A DNA stretch of 64,000 nucleotides from Glacieibacterium frigidum (GCF_007097155.1 NZ_VJWA01000001.1:62001-126000), one strand, 5' to 3'. Shown: positions 34,199-43,259, counted from the first letter of the stretch. The notes: generated from the sequence alone by a model not told the origin. Made by a program: numbers and translations.

Positions 34199-35833
34199 TC
34201 AGCCCAGCGAGCGCGCTGTGTTGATGACGTTTATACCGTCGAACCGCGCGGTGCTCGATCCGTGGCTGACCGCCGAGGATTGCGAGGGCTGACCCTTGCC
34301 GTCGGAGAAGGTGCCCCCGAGCCGATAGTCGCTGGCGTCGCAGATGGCGGTGCAGGCGTTCCAGAATTCCGGCGTGCGGATCTGGTAGGCGACATCCTCG
34401 ATCTGGGCGCCCAGCTTTCCGTTCTTGATCTCATAGAACAGCTGGCCGCCGAACTGGGCGTTATAGCGCTGCTGGTCGATCGAGTAGGAACCGCGGCCCA
34501 GCATGTAGATGCCGTTGTCGACCCCGGCGATCATGTCGGCGACGCTCATCTTCGCCTTGCCCGGTTGCAGCGAGACATTGGCCATGCGCTGGAACTGCAC
34601 GCTCGACCAGCTGTCGGCGTAGCAGCAGCCATCGGATTCGGTCTTGCCGAGGATATGCGCCTGGTCGCGGACCGACTGGTAATCCACGAGCTTGCCGTTC
34701 TTGATCAGGTCCCAGCGCTTGGTCTTCACGCCCTCGTCGTCGTAGCCGACATGGCCGAGGCTGCCGGGTTCGGTCTTGTCTGCAGTGAAATTGACCTTGT
34801 CGCTGCCGTACTGGAAGCCCGCGTCGCGCTTGTCGATCGTGGCAAAGCTCGTGCCTGCGTAGTTGGCTTCATAGCCGAGCACGCGGTCGAGCTCGAGCGC
34901 ATGGCCGACCGACTCATGGATCGTCAGGAAGCTGTGCGACGGGTCGAGCACGAGGTCGTACTTGCCGGGCTTCACCGACGGCGCGGTCAGCTTGGCGCGG
35001 GCCTGTCTGGCCGCGGCGATCGCGTCGGCCCTCATGTCGTAGCTGGTGCCATAGGCGACGACGCCATTGGGCATCTCCTGGCGACCCTCGGCGGCGCCGT
35101 CGAGAAATTCGAAACCCATGCCCATCGGTGCAGCGAGGCTGTTGCGGGTACGGAACTTGCCGCTCGCCTTGTCGATGGCGGTGGCGGTGAACGGCGCCCA
35201 GATGCGGTGGATGTCCTGGTCGATGTACGAGCCGTCGGTGCTGGCGAAATACTTCTGCTCGTTGATGAGGAAGAGCGACGAACTGATGAAGTCGGCGCCG
35301 GCTGCCATCGCCGCGGCGTTGACCTGCAGCAGCATCTCGACCTTGTCCTTCGGCGGCACGGCCATGCCGTTCTTGACGATCGGCGTCTTCCACGACACCT
35401 CGCCGACGCCCTTCACTGGCGCCAGTTTGACCGGTGCAGTCTGGCTGGCGGCATTGGCCGTGGCGATGGCCGTCGCCTGGCGCGCTGCGGCGGCGACGCC
35501 GTCGTTGCTCAGGTCGTTGGTCGCGGCAAAGCCCCAGGCGCCATTGGCGATCACCCGGACGCCGACGCCGGTCGATTCGGTATTCACGACGTTCTGGACC
35601 GTCGCCTCGCGGGTGACGACGATCTGGCGCAGGTAGCGGCCGATGCGGACGTCGCAATAGGTGGCGCCCGCTGCGGTTGCAGCGCCAAGCGCGACGTCGG
35701 CGAGGCGCTTCTTAACCGCGACATCGATGGTCGACAGCAGCGCCTCGGCGGCGATCGCCTTGCCGAAGGCGGACGGTACCACGAGACCGCCGCCGACAAG
35801 GCCGGCGGCCGCCAGAAAATTGCGTCGCAGCAC
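34199..35833 (-). CDS. TldD-like metallopeptidase, copy B, twin-arginine signal
   Basis: A 544-aa paralogue of copy A with the same length and no gaps. The twin-arginine signal is MLRRNFLAAAGLVGGGL, and the HExxxH motif is HESVGHALELDRVLGYEAN. Differences are scattered in the N-terminal half, while the C-terminal 200 residues are nearly identical to copy A. The start is GTG at 35833 with AAGGAG in front. It is the first gene of the set; the promoter should lie in the 435-bp gap beyond 35833. The duplication could give two specificities for one TldE partner or simply raise dosage. Confidence 0.9.
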   Translation of the reverse strand: MLRRNFLAAAGLVGGGLVVPSAFGKAIAAEALLSTIDVAVKKRLADVALGAATAAGATYCDVRIGRYLRQIVVTREATVQNVVNTESTGVGVRVIANGAWGFAATNDLSNDGVAAAARQATAIATANAASQTAPVKLAPVKGVGEVSWKTPIVKNGMAVPPKDKVEMLLQVNAAAMAAGADFISSSLFLINEQKYFASTDGSYIDQDIHRIWAPFTATAIDKASGKFRTRNSLAAPMGMGFEFLDGAAEGRQEMPNGVVAYGTSYDMRADAIAAARQARAKLTAPSVKPGKYDLVLDPSHSFLTIHESVGHALELDRVLGYEANYAGTSFATIDKRDAGFQYGSDKVNFTADKTEPGSLGHVGYDDEGVKTKRWDLIKNGKLVDYQSVRDQAHILGKTESDGCCYADSWSSVQFQRMANVSLQPGKAKMSVADMIAGVDNGIYMLGRGSYSIDQQRYNAQFGGQLFYEIKNGKLGAQIEDVAYQIRTPEFWNACTAICDASDYRLGGTFSDGKGQPSQSSAVSHGSSTARFDGINVINTARSLG

Positions 35834-36268
35834 GGCAGTTCTCCTTGTCGGTGGTGATTAGCTGCCGACCGTGGGTCCCGCAAACGCCAAGTGCCCGTCG
35901 TTCTTCGGAAACGACCGGCGCAGGCTCCGCCGCCGCTGATGCGCTTCTTTGGATCGTACTGTTACGCCGCGCCGGCCAGGCGACGAGCAGAGCACGCTGA
36001 TGGGAAGAAGGGCGGCACGGCGCCCCGATGTTGGGCATGGGGCACCGTGCCTACCGAGCCCTACACTTTGAGGAACAGGACCCAGGTGTAACGACTATCG
36101 ATAATCCGCCGCCTTATTGCAATCCGCAAAGCGACTAAAACCGCCATAAACTCAACAAGTTACGCGAACGAAACGGTCGTTCGTAGTAGGCACGGAAAGA
36201 CCGCCAGGCGCGAGTTCCCTCGGCGGCCTGGCGGTTGAATCAGAGACGATGCGTCGTTGGTTAGGCGG
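35834..36268. other. 435-bp intergenic region upstream of the TldD operon
   Basis: No convincing gene is present; the short open frames (for example 35891-36091, plus) have no recognisable signal or RBS. On the minus strand it should hold the promoter of TldD copy B. A 7-bp inverted repeat (CGAACGA/TCGTTCG) sits at 36165-36183. A longer hairpin at 36200-36235 belongs to the end of the PEP-CTERM gene. The stretch around 36080-36190 is visibly less GC-rich than the genes on either side. Confidence 0.6.
36191..36235 (-). terminator. terminator after the PEP-CTERM gene
   Basis: On the minus strand, ACCGCCAGGC (36235-36226) pairs with GCCTGGCGGT (36209-36200): a perfect 10-bp stem with a 16-nt loop, followed by TCTTTCC. 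It lies about 34 nt after the PEP-CTERM stop. The T tract is short, so confidence is moderate. Confidence 0.6.
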
Positions 36269-36931
36269 TCAGGCCCGGGCCGCCGCGCGACCGGAGCGGC
36301 GGACGGCCAGACCGGTGAACGCGAAGCCCAGGATCATCATGAGCCAGCTCGACGGCTCGGGGACGCCCGGAACGGCGTCGAGCGTGTCAAAGACCAGATT
36401 GTCGATGCCGCTGTTGAACGCGTCCGGCCCGATCTGCAGGATGAAGCCATTGGCGACATTGTAGGACACGAACTCGTTGCGCTCATGGCCGACCCCGGGG
36501 GCGACGACGTCATAGGCTTCGAGCGGGTTGTACTGCAGGTCGAACAGATGGACCGACGTGTTACGGTTGGTGCGGAACCAGCCGGCGATGTCGAAGGCGG
36601 TGAAGGACAGGCCGCGCTGCCCCAAGGGCTCGATGCGGATCTCGGTCACACCTTCCTCGACGGACGCATAGGCGATGCCCTGCAGGTCGCCGTAATCGGT
36701 GCTCCAGAAGCGCACGAACGGGTCGATCAGGGCGGTGGCGCCAACGCCGGCGCGCGTCGCATAGGTGACGTTGAAGTCGGCGGTATCGCCATAGTCCTGG
36801 CTGATGACCGAACCATCGGCGCACGCTGTCAGGCCGCAGGCCGTATCGGCGTCGAAGGTCAGCGTCGTCACGGCCTGAGCCGCCGAAGACAGGCACAAAG
36901 CCGCAGCAAGAATCGCAAATTTAATACGCAT
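36269..36931 (-). CDS. PEP-CTERM sorting domain protein
   Basis: A 220-aa secreted protein. The signal peptide (MRIKFAILAAALCLSSAAQA) is followed by a beta-rich domain with no recognised motif. The C-terminus is a PEP-CTERM tag: VPEPSSWLMMILGFAFTGLA followed by VRRSGRAAA (PEP, hydrophobic helix, Arg cluster). Such proteins are sorted by an exosortase and often go to biofilm matrix or the cell surface. No exosortase gene is in the window. The start at 36931 follows GGGAG. It lies about 200 bp from the autotransporter on the same strand, with hairpins between them, so the two are probably separate transcripts. Confidence 0.88.
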   Translation of the reverse strand: MRIKFAILAAALCLSSAAQAVTTLTFDADTACGLTACADGSVISQDYGDTADFNVTYATRAGVGATALIDPFVRFWSTDYGDLQGIAYASVEEGVTEIRIEPLGQRGLSFTAFDIAGWFRTNRNTSVHLFDLQYNPLEAYDVVAPGVGHERNEFVSYNVANGFILQIGPDAFNSGIDNLVFDTLDAVPGVPEPSSWLMMILGFAFTGLAVRRSGRAAARA

Positions 36932-37084
36932 ACATACGCTCCCGAAACACATGTTAATTACATGCAATAACTAGGCCATTTCGTTACTGCAATCTTTTCA
37001 ACACCTTAGCCCAGATCGATTTTCGGGACTGTAAAATCTGCCGACATTCCAATGGGCGGCGCAAGCTGGGCCTGGACAAGCGAA

Positions 37085-37112
37085 CGCCCGGGCCACTTTC
37101 GTGACCCGGGCG
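37085..37112 (-). terminator. hairpin after the autotransporter gene (terminator candidate)
   Basis: CGCCCGGGCCAC (37085-37096) pairs with GTGACCCGGGCG (37101-37112), one mismatch, loop TTTC. It starts 20 nt after the autotransporter stop. No clear T tract follows on the minus strand, so it could also act only as a stabilising 3' hairpin. Confidence 0.5.
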
Positions 37113-37131
37113 CTTGCCGTGCATTGCTGGC

Positions 37132-40100
37132 TTAGAACCCGAGCGTGAAGGTCGCCTTGACGCCGTTGTCGCTGTTGTTCTTGCCGATGACGCCGCTGTA
37201 GCCGACGCCGAGCGAGGCCGTCGTGCCGAGGCGGAAGTCGACACCCGCCTCGCCAACGAAGCTGCTCTTGTCGAGCGCCACGCCGCGGATGGCGGCATAG
37301 CTCGACGTGCCCTGGAACGCCGACAGTGCCACCGGACCCCGGTCGCCGCTGACGTTCTGGTAGCCGGCCGAGCCGCGCAGCGTCGCCGAGCCGCCCAGCG
37401 AGGTGCTACCACGCAGACCCACCGAAGCGACGGTGATGTCATACTTGGCATCGAGCTGCGTCAGAGCCGCGAAACCGCCCGCTTCGCTGTACCCGTCGAG
37501 GTCGTACTTAACGTACGCCAAGCGGGCAAACGGCTCGATCCGCACGGCTTCGGTCGCCGCCAGGTCATAGGCCACTTCGCCGAAGACCTGATAGACGGTG
37601 CCGTCGGTGTCGCCGGTCAGCGACTGGGCGATCCCAGCCGTGCCGATGGTGCGCGAGGTCTCGCCCTTCACGCTGCTGATCGCGGCACCCGCACCGAGCG
37701 CGAAGCCGCCCGCCGGGCGATAGCCGACGTAGAGACCACCACCGGTGCTCTCGACCTTGCCCTCGCCCAGCGACTGGGTCTCGACGTCCGACTCGATGTA
37801 GTTGAACAGCGCGCCGACCTTCACGTCGCCGAAGCTGTAGTCGATGCCGGCAATGATGCCCTTGGCCTCGATGTCAAGCGCTGCGCCATTGCCGTCGCTG
37901 TCGGTGTCGGTCCACGACCCGATGGCGCGACCCCAGAGCGTCGTCGCACGATCGCCGTTGGTCGTCGTCGTCGCGGCATCGCCGTCACGCAGCGCCGCCC
38001 CGAGCCGGTCGAACGCGGCTTCGCGAACGTGGCGCGTGTCGGCAAGTGCCGTACGGCTGTTCGCGGCACCGATCTCGCCGGTGAACTGGTTCAGCGAGGC
38101 GGTCAGTGCCGCGCCGTTCTGGAGGAACAGCCCGAAGAAGCTCTGCGGGTTGAACCCACCGGCGACGGCGGCGTCGAGCGCACCGGCGATGGCGTTGGTG
38201 TTCGCCGTGCCGCCGGCACCCTGCAGCGTCACGATCGACGCGGGGGCAAGGCGCAGCACGACGTCGTTGGCGCCGTAGGTCACCGTCGGGTTGAACGCTT
38301 GGCCGAACTGCGTGAAGCTGGTCGTCCCGAACGTGCCCGTGCGGCCGCCCGTTGCCGTCAGCAGCGTGTAGCTGGTGTTGAACAGCGGCGTGCCGCTCGG
38401 CGTGATCAGCAGGTTGGCGCCGCCGAGGCTCGCCGTGCCGTTGACCGTGAGCCGATCGGCGGTTGCGCCGACGTCGACCGCGAAGGTCGACCCTGCCTGG
38501 AAGGTCGCGTTGCCGTTGACCGTCAGCGTGCCGATCGCACCTGCGGTCGCGCCCGGCGATACGGTCGAGCCCGACTGCGCGGTGAACGAACCAACCGTGC
38601 CCGTACCCGCCAGCGTGCCGCCCGAAGCGACCGTGATCGGCCCCAGGACCGAACCCGCGACCGTCAGGGTGCCCGCGCCGACGGTGGTGCCGCCGGTGTA
38701 GGTGTTGGCGGCGCCCAGCACTAGATTACCCGTGTTGACCTTGGTGATGCTGCCCGCGCCGCTGATCACGCCGTTCAGCGTGAAGGTGCCCGTGCCGCTG
38801 TCGATGCGGCCGGCAGCCGTCGTCTGGACGGCGTTGGTGAGCGTCAGTCCGGTGACCCCCGCAGCCAGCGTCGCGCCGTTGTTAATGGCGATCGCGCCCG
38901 AACCCGCGGCGGTGTTGGTGCCGACGGTGACGGTGCCCTGGTTGATGCCCAGGTTCACGAAGCTGTTGTTGCCGTTGAGGACGAGGTTGCCCGTGCCGAT
39001 CTGCGAGATCGACCCGGCGCCCGAGATCACGCCGTTGACCGTGAACGTGCCTGCACCCGAGTTGATGCGGCCGCTACCGGTGGTGAAGATCTGGTTGGTG
39101 ATGGTCAGACCCGACACGCCGGCCGCGAGGATGGCGCCATTGTTGATGGCGATCGAGCCGATGCCCCCCGCCGTATTGGTGCCGAGCGTCACCGTGCCCT
39201 GGTTGATGCCCAGGTTGGTGAAGCTGTTCGCACCGTTCAGCACGAGGTTGCCCGTGCCGACCTGCGAGATCGACCCGGCGCCCGTGATCGGGCCGTTCAG
39301 CGTGAACGTGCCCGCGCCCGAATTGACGCGACCGCCGCCCGTGGTGACGATGGCATTGGCGAGCGTCAGCCCGCTGACGCCGGCAGCGAGGATGCCGCCT
39401 TCGTTGATCGCGATTGCGCCGACACCGGCGGCGGTGTTGGTGCCGACGGTGACCGTGCCCTGGTTGATGCCCAGGTTCACGAAGCTGTTGTTGCCGTTCA
39501 GCACGAGGTTGCCGGTACCGATCTGGCTGATCGAGCCCGCGCCCGCGATGTTGCCGTTCAGCGTGAACACGCCCGCACCGCTGTCGATGCGAGCACCGCC
39601 GGTGGTGATGATCCCGTTCGTCAGCGTCAGGCCCGACACGCCGGCAGCGAGAATGCCGCCGTTGTTAATCGCGATGCCGCCGACGCCCGCCGCGGTGTTG
39701 GTGCCGACCGTCACGCGGCCCGCATTGATGCCGAGGTTCACGAAGCTGTTGTTGCCGTTTAGAACGAGGTTGCCCGTGCCGATCGAGCTGATCGAGCCGG
39801 CACCCGCAATGTTGCCGTTCAGCGTGAAGACGCCCGACCCCTGGTCGATGCGCGCACCGCCCGTGGTGACGATTGCGTTGGCGATCGTCAGGCCCGACAC
39901 GCCGGCGGCGAGGATACCGCCGTCGTTGATCGCGATACCGCCGATGCCGGCGGCAGTGTTGGTGCCGAGCGTCACACGGCCCTGGTTGATGCCCAGGTTC
40001 ACGAAGCTGTTGTTGCCGTTGAGGACAAGGTTGCCCGTGCCGATCTGCGAGATCGAGCCAGCACCACCGATGTTGCCGTTCAGCGTGAACACGCCAGCGC

Positions 40101-42126
40101 CGCTGTCGATGCGACCGCCGCCCGTGGTCACGATGGCGTTGGTGATCGTCAGACCCGACACGCCGGCGGCGAGGATCGCACCATCGTTGATCGCGATGCC
40201 GCCGACGCCTGCTGCGGTGTTGGTGCCAAGCGTCACGGTGCCCTGATTGATGCCGAGGTTGGTGAAGCTGTTGTTGCCGTTAAGCACGAGATTACCCGTG
40301 CCGATCGCGCTGATCGAACCGGCACCGCCGATGTTTCCGGCGAGGGTGAAGGTGCCTGCACCTTGATCGACGCGGCCGCCGCCCGTGGTGACGATGTCGT
40401 TCGTCAGCGTCAGGCCAGAGACACCCGCCGCGAGGATCGCGCCGTCGTTCAGCGCGATGCCGCCGCTGCCTGCTGCAGTGTTGCTGCCGACAGTCACCGT
40501 GCCGGCATTGATGCCGAGGTTCACGAAGCTGTTGTTGCCGTTGAGCACGAGATTCCCCGCGCCAATCGAGCTGATCGAGCCGGCGCCCGCGATATCGCCG
40601 TTCAGCGTAAAGGTACCGGGGCCCTGGTCGACACGACCGCTGCCCGTGGTGAAGACGGCGTTCGCCAGGACCAGGCCGTCGGCGCCCGCCGCGAGGATCG
40701 CGCCGTCGTTGATGATGATCGCGCCGCTGCCAGCTGCAGTGTTGGTGCCGACGGTCACCGTGCCCAGGTTGATACCCAGGTTCACGAAGCTGTTGTTGCC
40801 GTTCAGGATCAGGTTTCCGGTGCCGATCTGGCTGATCGACCCCGCGCCCGCGATATCGCCGTTCAGCGTGAACGTGCCGGGGCCCGAATCGACACGACCG
40901 CCGCCCGTGGTGAAGACATCGTTCGCGAGGACGAGGCCATCGGCGCCCGCCGCAAGGATCGCGCCGTCATTGATGATGATCGCACCGCTGCCGGCGGCGG
41001 TGTCGGTGCCAACGGTCACCGTGCCTTGGTTGATGCCCAAGTTCACGAAGCTGTTGTTGCCGTTCAGCACGAGATTACCCGTGCCGATCTGCGAGATCGA
41101 GCCTGCGCCGGAGATGTCGCCGTCGAGCGTGAAGATGCCCGGGCCCGAGTTGACGCGGCCGCCGCCCGTCGTGAAGATGTCATTGGCAAGCGCCAGGCCA
41201 TTGGCGCCGGCGGCGAGGATCGCGCCATCGTTGATCGCGATCGCGCCGATGCCTGCTGCGGTGTTGGTGCCGACCGTCACCGTGCCGGCATTGATGCCGA
41301 GGTTCACGAAGCTGTTGTTGCCGTTTAGCACGAGGTTGCCCGCGCCGATCGAGCTGATCGAGCCGGCGCCCGCGATATCGCCGTTCAGTGTGAAGGTGCC
41401 GGGACCCTGGTCGACGCGGCCGCTGCCCGTGGTGAAGATCGCATTGGCGAGAGCCAGGCCATCCGCGCCGGCTGCGAGGATCGCGCCGTCGTTGATCGCG
41501 ATGGCGCCGACGCCTGCTGCGGTGTTGGTGCCGACGGTCACCGTGCCGGCGTTGATGCCGAGGTTGGTGAAGCTGTTGTTGCCGTTGAGCACGAGGTTGC
41601 CCGCGCCGGTCGCGCTGATCGACCCGGCGCCCGAAATGTCACCGGCAAGCGTGAAGGTGCCAGGCCCCTGATTGATCCGGCCGTTGCCCGCGGTCGAGAT
41701 GGCGTTCGTCACGACGAGGCCGTCCGCTTCGGCGTCCAGACCCGTGTTGTCGGCGAGAGCGACATCGCCCAGGCCCAGTGCCTGGTTGTTGCCGACGCCG
41801 ATCGTGCCGGCATTGATCGAGAACAGGCCGGAAAAGGTGTTCGCGGCAGTCAGGTTCAGCTTCCCGACGCCAAGCTTCTGAAGCGGACGCGAGCCACCGG
41901 TTTCCGAGATTACGCCCGTCTGGGTTGCCGTCCCCGTCGAGACGCGGACGACCGAGGTGTCGTCATCCAGCACGATGGGCGTGGCGCGGGTCGAGCCGTC
42001 GGCGTAGTTGACGACGACCGCCGATGCTGCCGCGCTGCCCAGCAGCAGTCCGAGCAGCGAGCCGTGCGCAACCGCCCGGAACGGTGCAAAAAACGGAACC
42101 GTCGTGAGATTGTTGAGCTTAAGCAT
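37132..42126 (-). CDS. giant autotransporter with eleven tandem 87-aa repeats
   Basis: A 1664-aa type V secretion protein. An extended signal (AHGSLLGLLLGSAAASA, end near residue 36) is followed by a passenger of beta-helix type. It holds eleven contiguous 87-residue repeats of the pattern GNLVLNGNNSFVNLGIN ... GAGSISQIG, with more diverged units on both sides (GKLNLTAANTFSG before, GNLVLGAANTYTGGTT after). The C-terminal autotransporter barrel is about 280 residues, starts near LWGRAIGSWTDTD and ends ATFTLGF with the terminal Phe. The repeats resemble the PATR/autotransporter-associated repeats of adhesins. The start at 42126 follows GGGG. It is probably a surface adhesin or biofilm protein. 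Confidence 0.93.
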   Translation of the reverse strand: MLKLNNLTTVPFFAPFRAVAHGSLLGLLLGSAAASAVVVNYADGSTRATPIVLDDDTSVVRVSTGTATQTGVISETGGSRPLQKLGVGKLNLTAANTFSGLFSINAGTIGVGNNQALGLGDVALADNTGLDAEADGLVVTNAISTAGNGRINQGPGTFTLAGDISGAGSISATGAGNLVLNGNNSFTNLGINAGTVTVGTNTAAGVGAIAINDGAILAAGADGLALANAIFTTGSGRVDQGPGTFTLNGDIAGAGSISSIGAGNLVLNGNNSFVNLGINAGTVTVGTNTAAGIGAIAINDGAILAAGANGLALANDIFTTGGGRVNSGPGIFTLDGDISGAGSISQIGTGNLVLNGNNSFVNLGINQGTVTVGTDTAAGSGAIIINDGAILAAGADGLVLANDVFTTGGGRVDSGPGTFTLNGDIAGAGSISQIGTGNLILNGNNSFVNLGINLGTVTVGTNTAAGSGAIIINDGAILAAGADGLVLANAVFTTGSGRVDQGPGTFTLNGDIAGAGSISSIGAGNLVLNGNNSFVNLGINAGTVTVGSNTAAGSGGIALNDGAILAAGVSGLTLTNDIVTTGGGRVDQGAGTFTLAGNIGGAGSISAIGTGNLVLNGNNSFTNLGINQGTVTLGTNTAAGVGGIAINDGAILAAGVSGLTITNAIVTTGGGRIDSGAGVFTLNGNIGGAGSISQIGTGNLVLNGNNSFVNLGINQGRVTLGTNTAAGIGGIAINDGGILAAGVSGLTIANAIVTTGGARIDQGSGVFTLNGNIAGAGSISSIGTGNLVLNGNNSFVNLGINAGRVTVGTNTAAGVGGIAINNGGILAAGVSGLTLTNGIITTGGARIDSGAGVFTLNGNIAGAGSISQIGTGNLVLNGNNSFVNLGINQGTVTVGTNTAAGVGAIAINEGGILAAGVSGLTLANAIVTTGGGRVNSGAGTFTLNGPITGAGSISQVGTGNLVLNGANSFTNLGINQGTVTLGTNTAGGIGSIAINNGAILAAGVSGLTITNQIFTTGSGRINSGAGTFTVNGVISGAGSISQIGTGNLVLNGNNSFVNLGINQGTVTVGTNTAAGSGAIAINNGATLAAGVTGLTLTNAVQTTAAGRIDSGTGTFTLNGVISGAGSITKVNTGNLVLGAANTYTGGTTVGAGTLTVAGSVLGPITVASGGTLAGTGTVGSFTAQSGSTVSPGATAGAIGTLTVNGNATFQAGSTFAVDVGATADRLTVNGTASLGGANLLITPSGTPLFNTSYTLLTATGGRTGTFGTTSFTQFGQAFNPTVTYGANDVVLRLAPASIVTLQGAGGTANTNAIAGALDAAVAGGFNPQSFFGLFLQNGAALTASLNQFTGEIGAANSRTALADTRHVREAAFDRLGAALRDGDAATTTTNGDRATTLWGRAIGSWTDTDSDGNGAALDIEAKGIIAGIDYSFGDVKVGALFNYIESDVETQSLGEGKVESTGGGLYVGYRPAGGFALGAGAAISSVKGETSRTIGTAGIAQSLTGDTDGTVYQVFGEVAYDLAATEAVRIEPFARLAYVKYDLDGYSEAGGFAALTQLDAKYDITVASVGLRGSTSLGGSATLRGSAGYQNVSGDRGPVALSAFQGTSSYAAIRGVALDKSSFVGEAGVDFRLGTTASLGVGYSGVIGKNNSDNGVKATFTLGF
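38734..41604 (-). repeat. eleven 261-bp tandem repeats inside the autotransporter gene
   Basis: Eleven in-frame units of 261 bp (87 codons) run head to tail without gaps. Each codes for GNLVLNGNNSF...GINxGTVTVGTNTAAG... and GAGSISxIG. Units differ by a few substitutions; for example units 3-5 carry ADGLVLAN or VSGLTLTN variants. Because all units keep the same length, any unequal crossover stays in frame. The arrangement explains the long open frames on the opposite strand in the same region. Confidence 0.95.
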
Positions 42127-42545
42127 AGCTACCCCGCGGATAAGACTGTTGTGAACCGAACCTGTATGGCCGGATTGCGCATGAAACAACAGAGAAGTTG
42201 GGTTCTAAGCGATAAACCTGCGTTAATCTGCGGCCTGCAAGCCACAGCATCAAATCATTCCGCCAACGCAACGGAATGAGCTCTTGTATGAACGGCGTGT
42301 CGAGGATGTCGATTTCTAGATGTAGCCGGGCATATACTCACTCATACTGTCATAAAGATTATCAAGATCTCCCGATGACGCGGCGTACAGGTCAACTGGA
42401 CTTCAAAGGACCTGATCGCCCTTGGCGGCGATTCGATATCGACGCGCGTGCCCGAGCTGCTTTCGGGCCGGCATGGAAGAACTGACAAGGTCGGTCGCGC
42501 GCGCCGGCTAAGACTGTGCGGATCAAGTAAATATCGGCACGAACT
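42127..42545. other. 419-bp intergenic region between the autotransporter and the M50-like gene
   Basis: No convincing gene is present. The part next to 42126 should hold the autotransporter promoter on the minus strand. At 42255-42279 there is an 8-bp perfect inverted repeat (TCATTCCG/CGGAATGA, 9-nt spacer) reminiscent of half a REP element. The middle (about 42300-42375) is notably AT-richer than its surroundings (for example CATAAAGATTATCAAGATC). One 69-codon open frame at 42276-42485 has no recognisable product or RBS, so it is not called. Confidence 0.55.
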
Positions 42546-43259
42546 TTACGGCCGAAGCGCGACCTTGAGACTCCAGAACATGAGCGCTGCTATGCCCAGA
42601 CTGATGAGCGTGCCCCAAAGCCAGTACGGCAGGAGCAGGGCATCCGCGATCGCGCCCGTATCCGACCGGTGCATCTGGCCGCCGATGCTGCCGCCGGCGG
42701 TGAACAAATAGCCGAATTGTTTCCACGCACTGATGCAGGCCTGCACGCCGAGAATCTGTGTTCCGAGACGCTGCTGCGATGGCGTTCCGCGGTACGCGAG
42801 CGCCAGGATAGCAAGTCCCAGCCCGGGGAGCACGATCCAGCCGGTCCACGACCTCACCCAGATCAGGGTCGACAGGATCAGCGTCGCACCAAGCACCGAC
42901 AGCGCTTGTCGCGCCCTGTTGCGGGAGGCGATGATCAGCAGCGCGCCGGCCACCGCCGGGCCCATCGGCCCACTGGCTGCGACCACGGCGATCTGGAACC
43001 GCGATTCGTTGTTCGGGGTCATGAGCTGCGCAACCCCCGAGCCGTTCGGGAAGATCAGCAGGCGCTCGAAGCTGGAGCCGGTGGCCATCGCAGCGATACC
43101 GTGACCCATCTCGTGAAACCATGTCGCGAGGATCGTCAGCGGGTAGAGGATGAAACTGCCCAAAGTCGTCTGCCACAGCACGACCAGGGCAAACCCGATC
43201 CCGAGCAGCAGGAAGGCGCGATGGCGGCGATCCTGATCGACGAGGCTGCTGGACATCAT
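42546..43259 (-). CDS. M50B-like membrane metallopeptidase
   Basis: A 237-aa integral membrane protein with several hydrophobic helices. It has the zinc motif TWFHEMGHGIAAMATG (HExxH near residue 50), which identifies the M50B-like peptidase group (a site-2-protease relative). Later segments include SGPMGPAVAGALLIIAS and TWVRSWTGWIVLPGLGLA-like helices. It ends FWSLKVALRP. The start is ATG at 43259 (ATGATG); a GTG 6 nt upstream is an alternative. It stands alone between the autotransporter promoter region and the uronate locus. Substrate unknown; relatives are often annotated only as 'M50 family metallopeptidase'. Confidence 0.82.
   Translation of the reverse strand: MMSSSLVDQDRRHRAFLLLGIGFALVVLWQTTLGSFILYPLTILATWFHEMGHGIAAMATGSSFERLLIFPNGSGVAQLMTPNNESRFQIAVVAASGPMGPAVAGALLIIASRNRARQALSVLGATLILSTLIWVRSWTGWIVLPGLGLAILALAYRGTPSQQRLGTQILGVQACISAWKQFGYLFTAGGSIGGQMHRSDTGAIADALLLPYWLWGTLISLGIAALMFWSLKVALRP

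Noticed and set aside
35891-36091. Small plus-strand open frame in the gap before the TldD operon
   Set aside because: No RBS, no recognisable domain, and Arg/Ala-rich composition typical of non-coding GC-rich DNA.
38734-41604. Regular repeats that could suggest a CRISPR array
   Set aside because: The period is 261 bp with no unique spacers, and the units are in-frame protein repeats of an autotransporter.
38702-41671. Long open frames on the plus strand across the autotransporter repeats (for example 38702-40246 and 40385-41671)
   Set aside because: They arise from the repeated, GC-rich codon pattern of the minus-strand gene. The predicted proteins are low-complexity Ala/Pro/Thr strings that repeat with the same 261-bp period, and they lack RBSs.
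42276-42485. 69-codon open frame in the autotransporter/M50 gap
   Set aside because: No RBS or homology signal that I recognise; the AT-rich stretch at its start looks like promoter or junk sequence.
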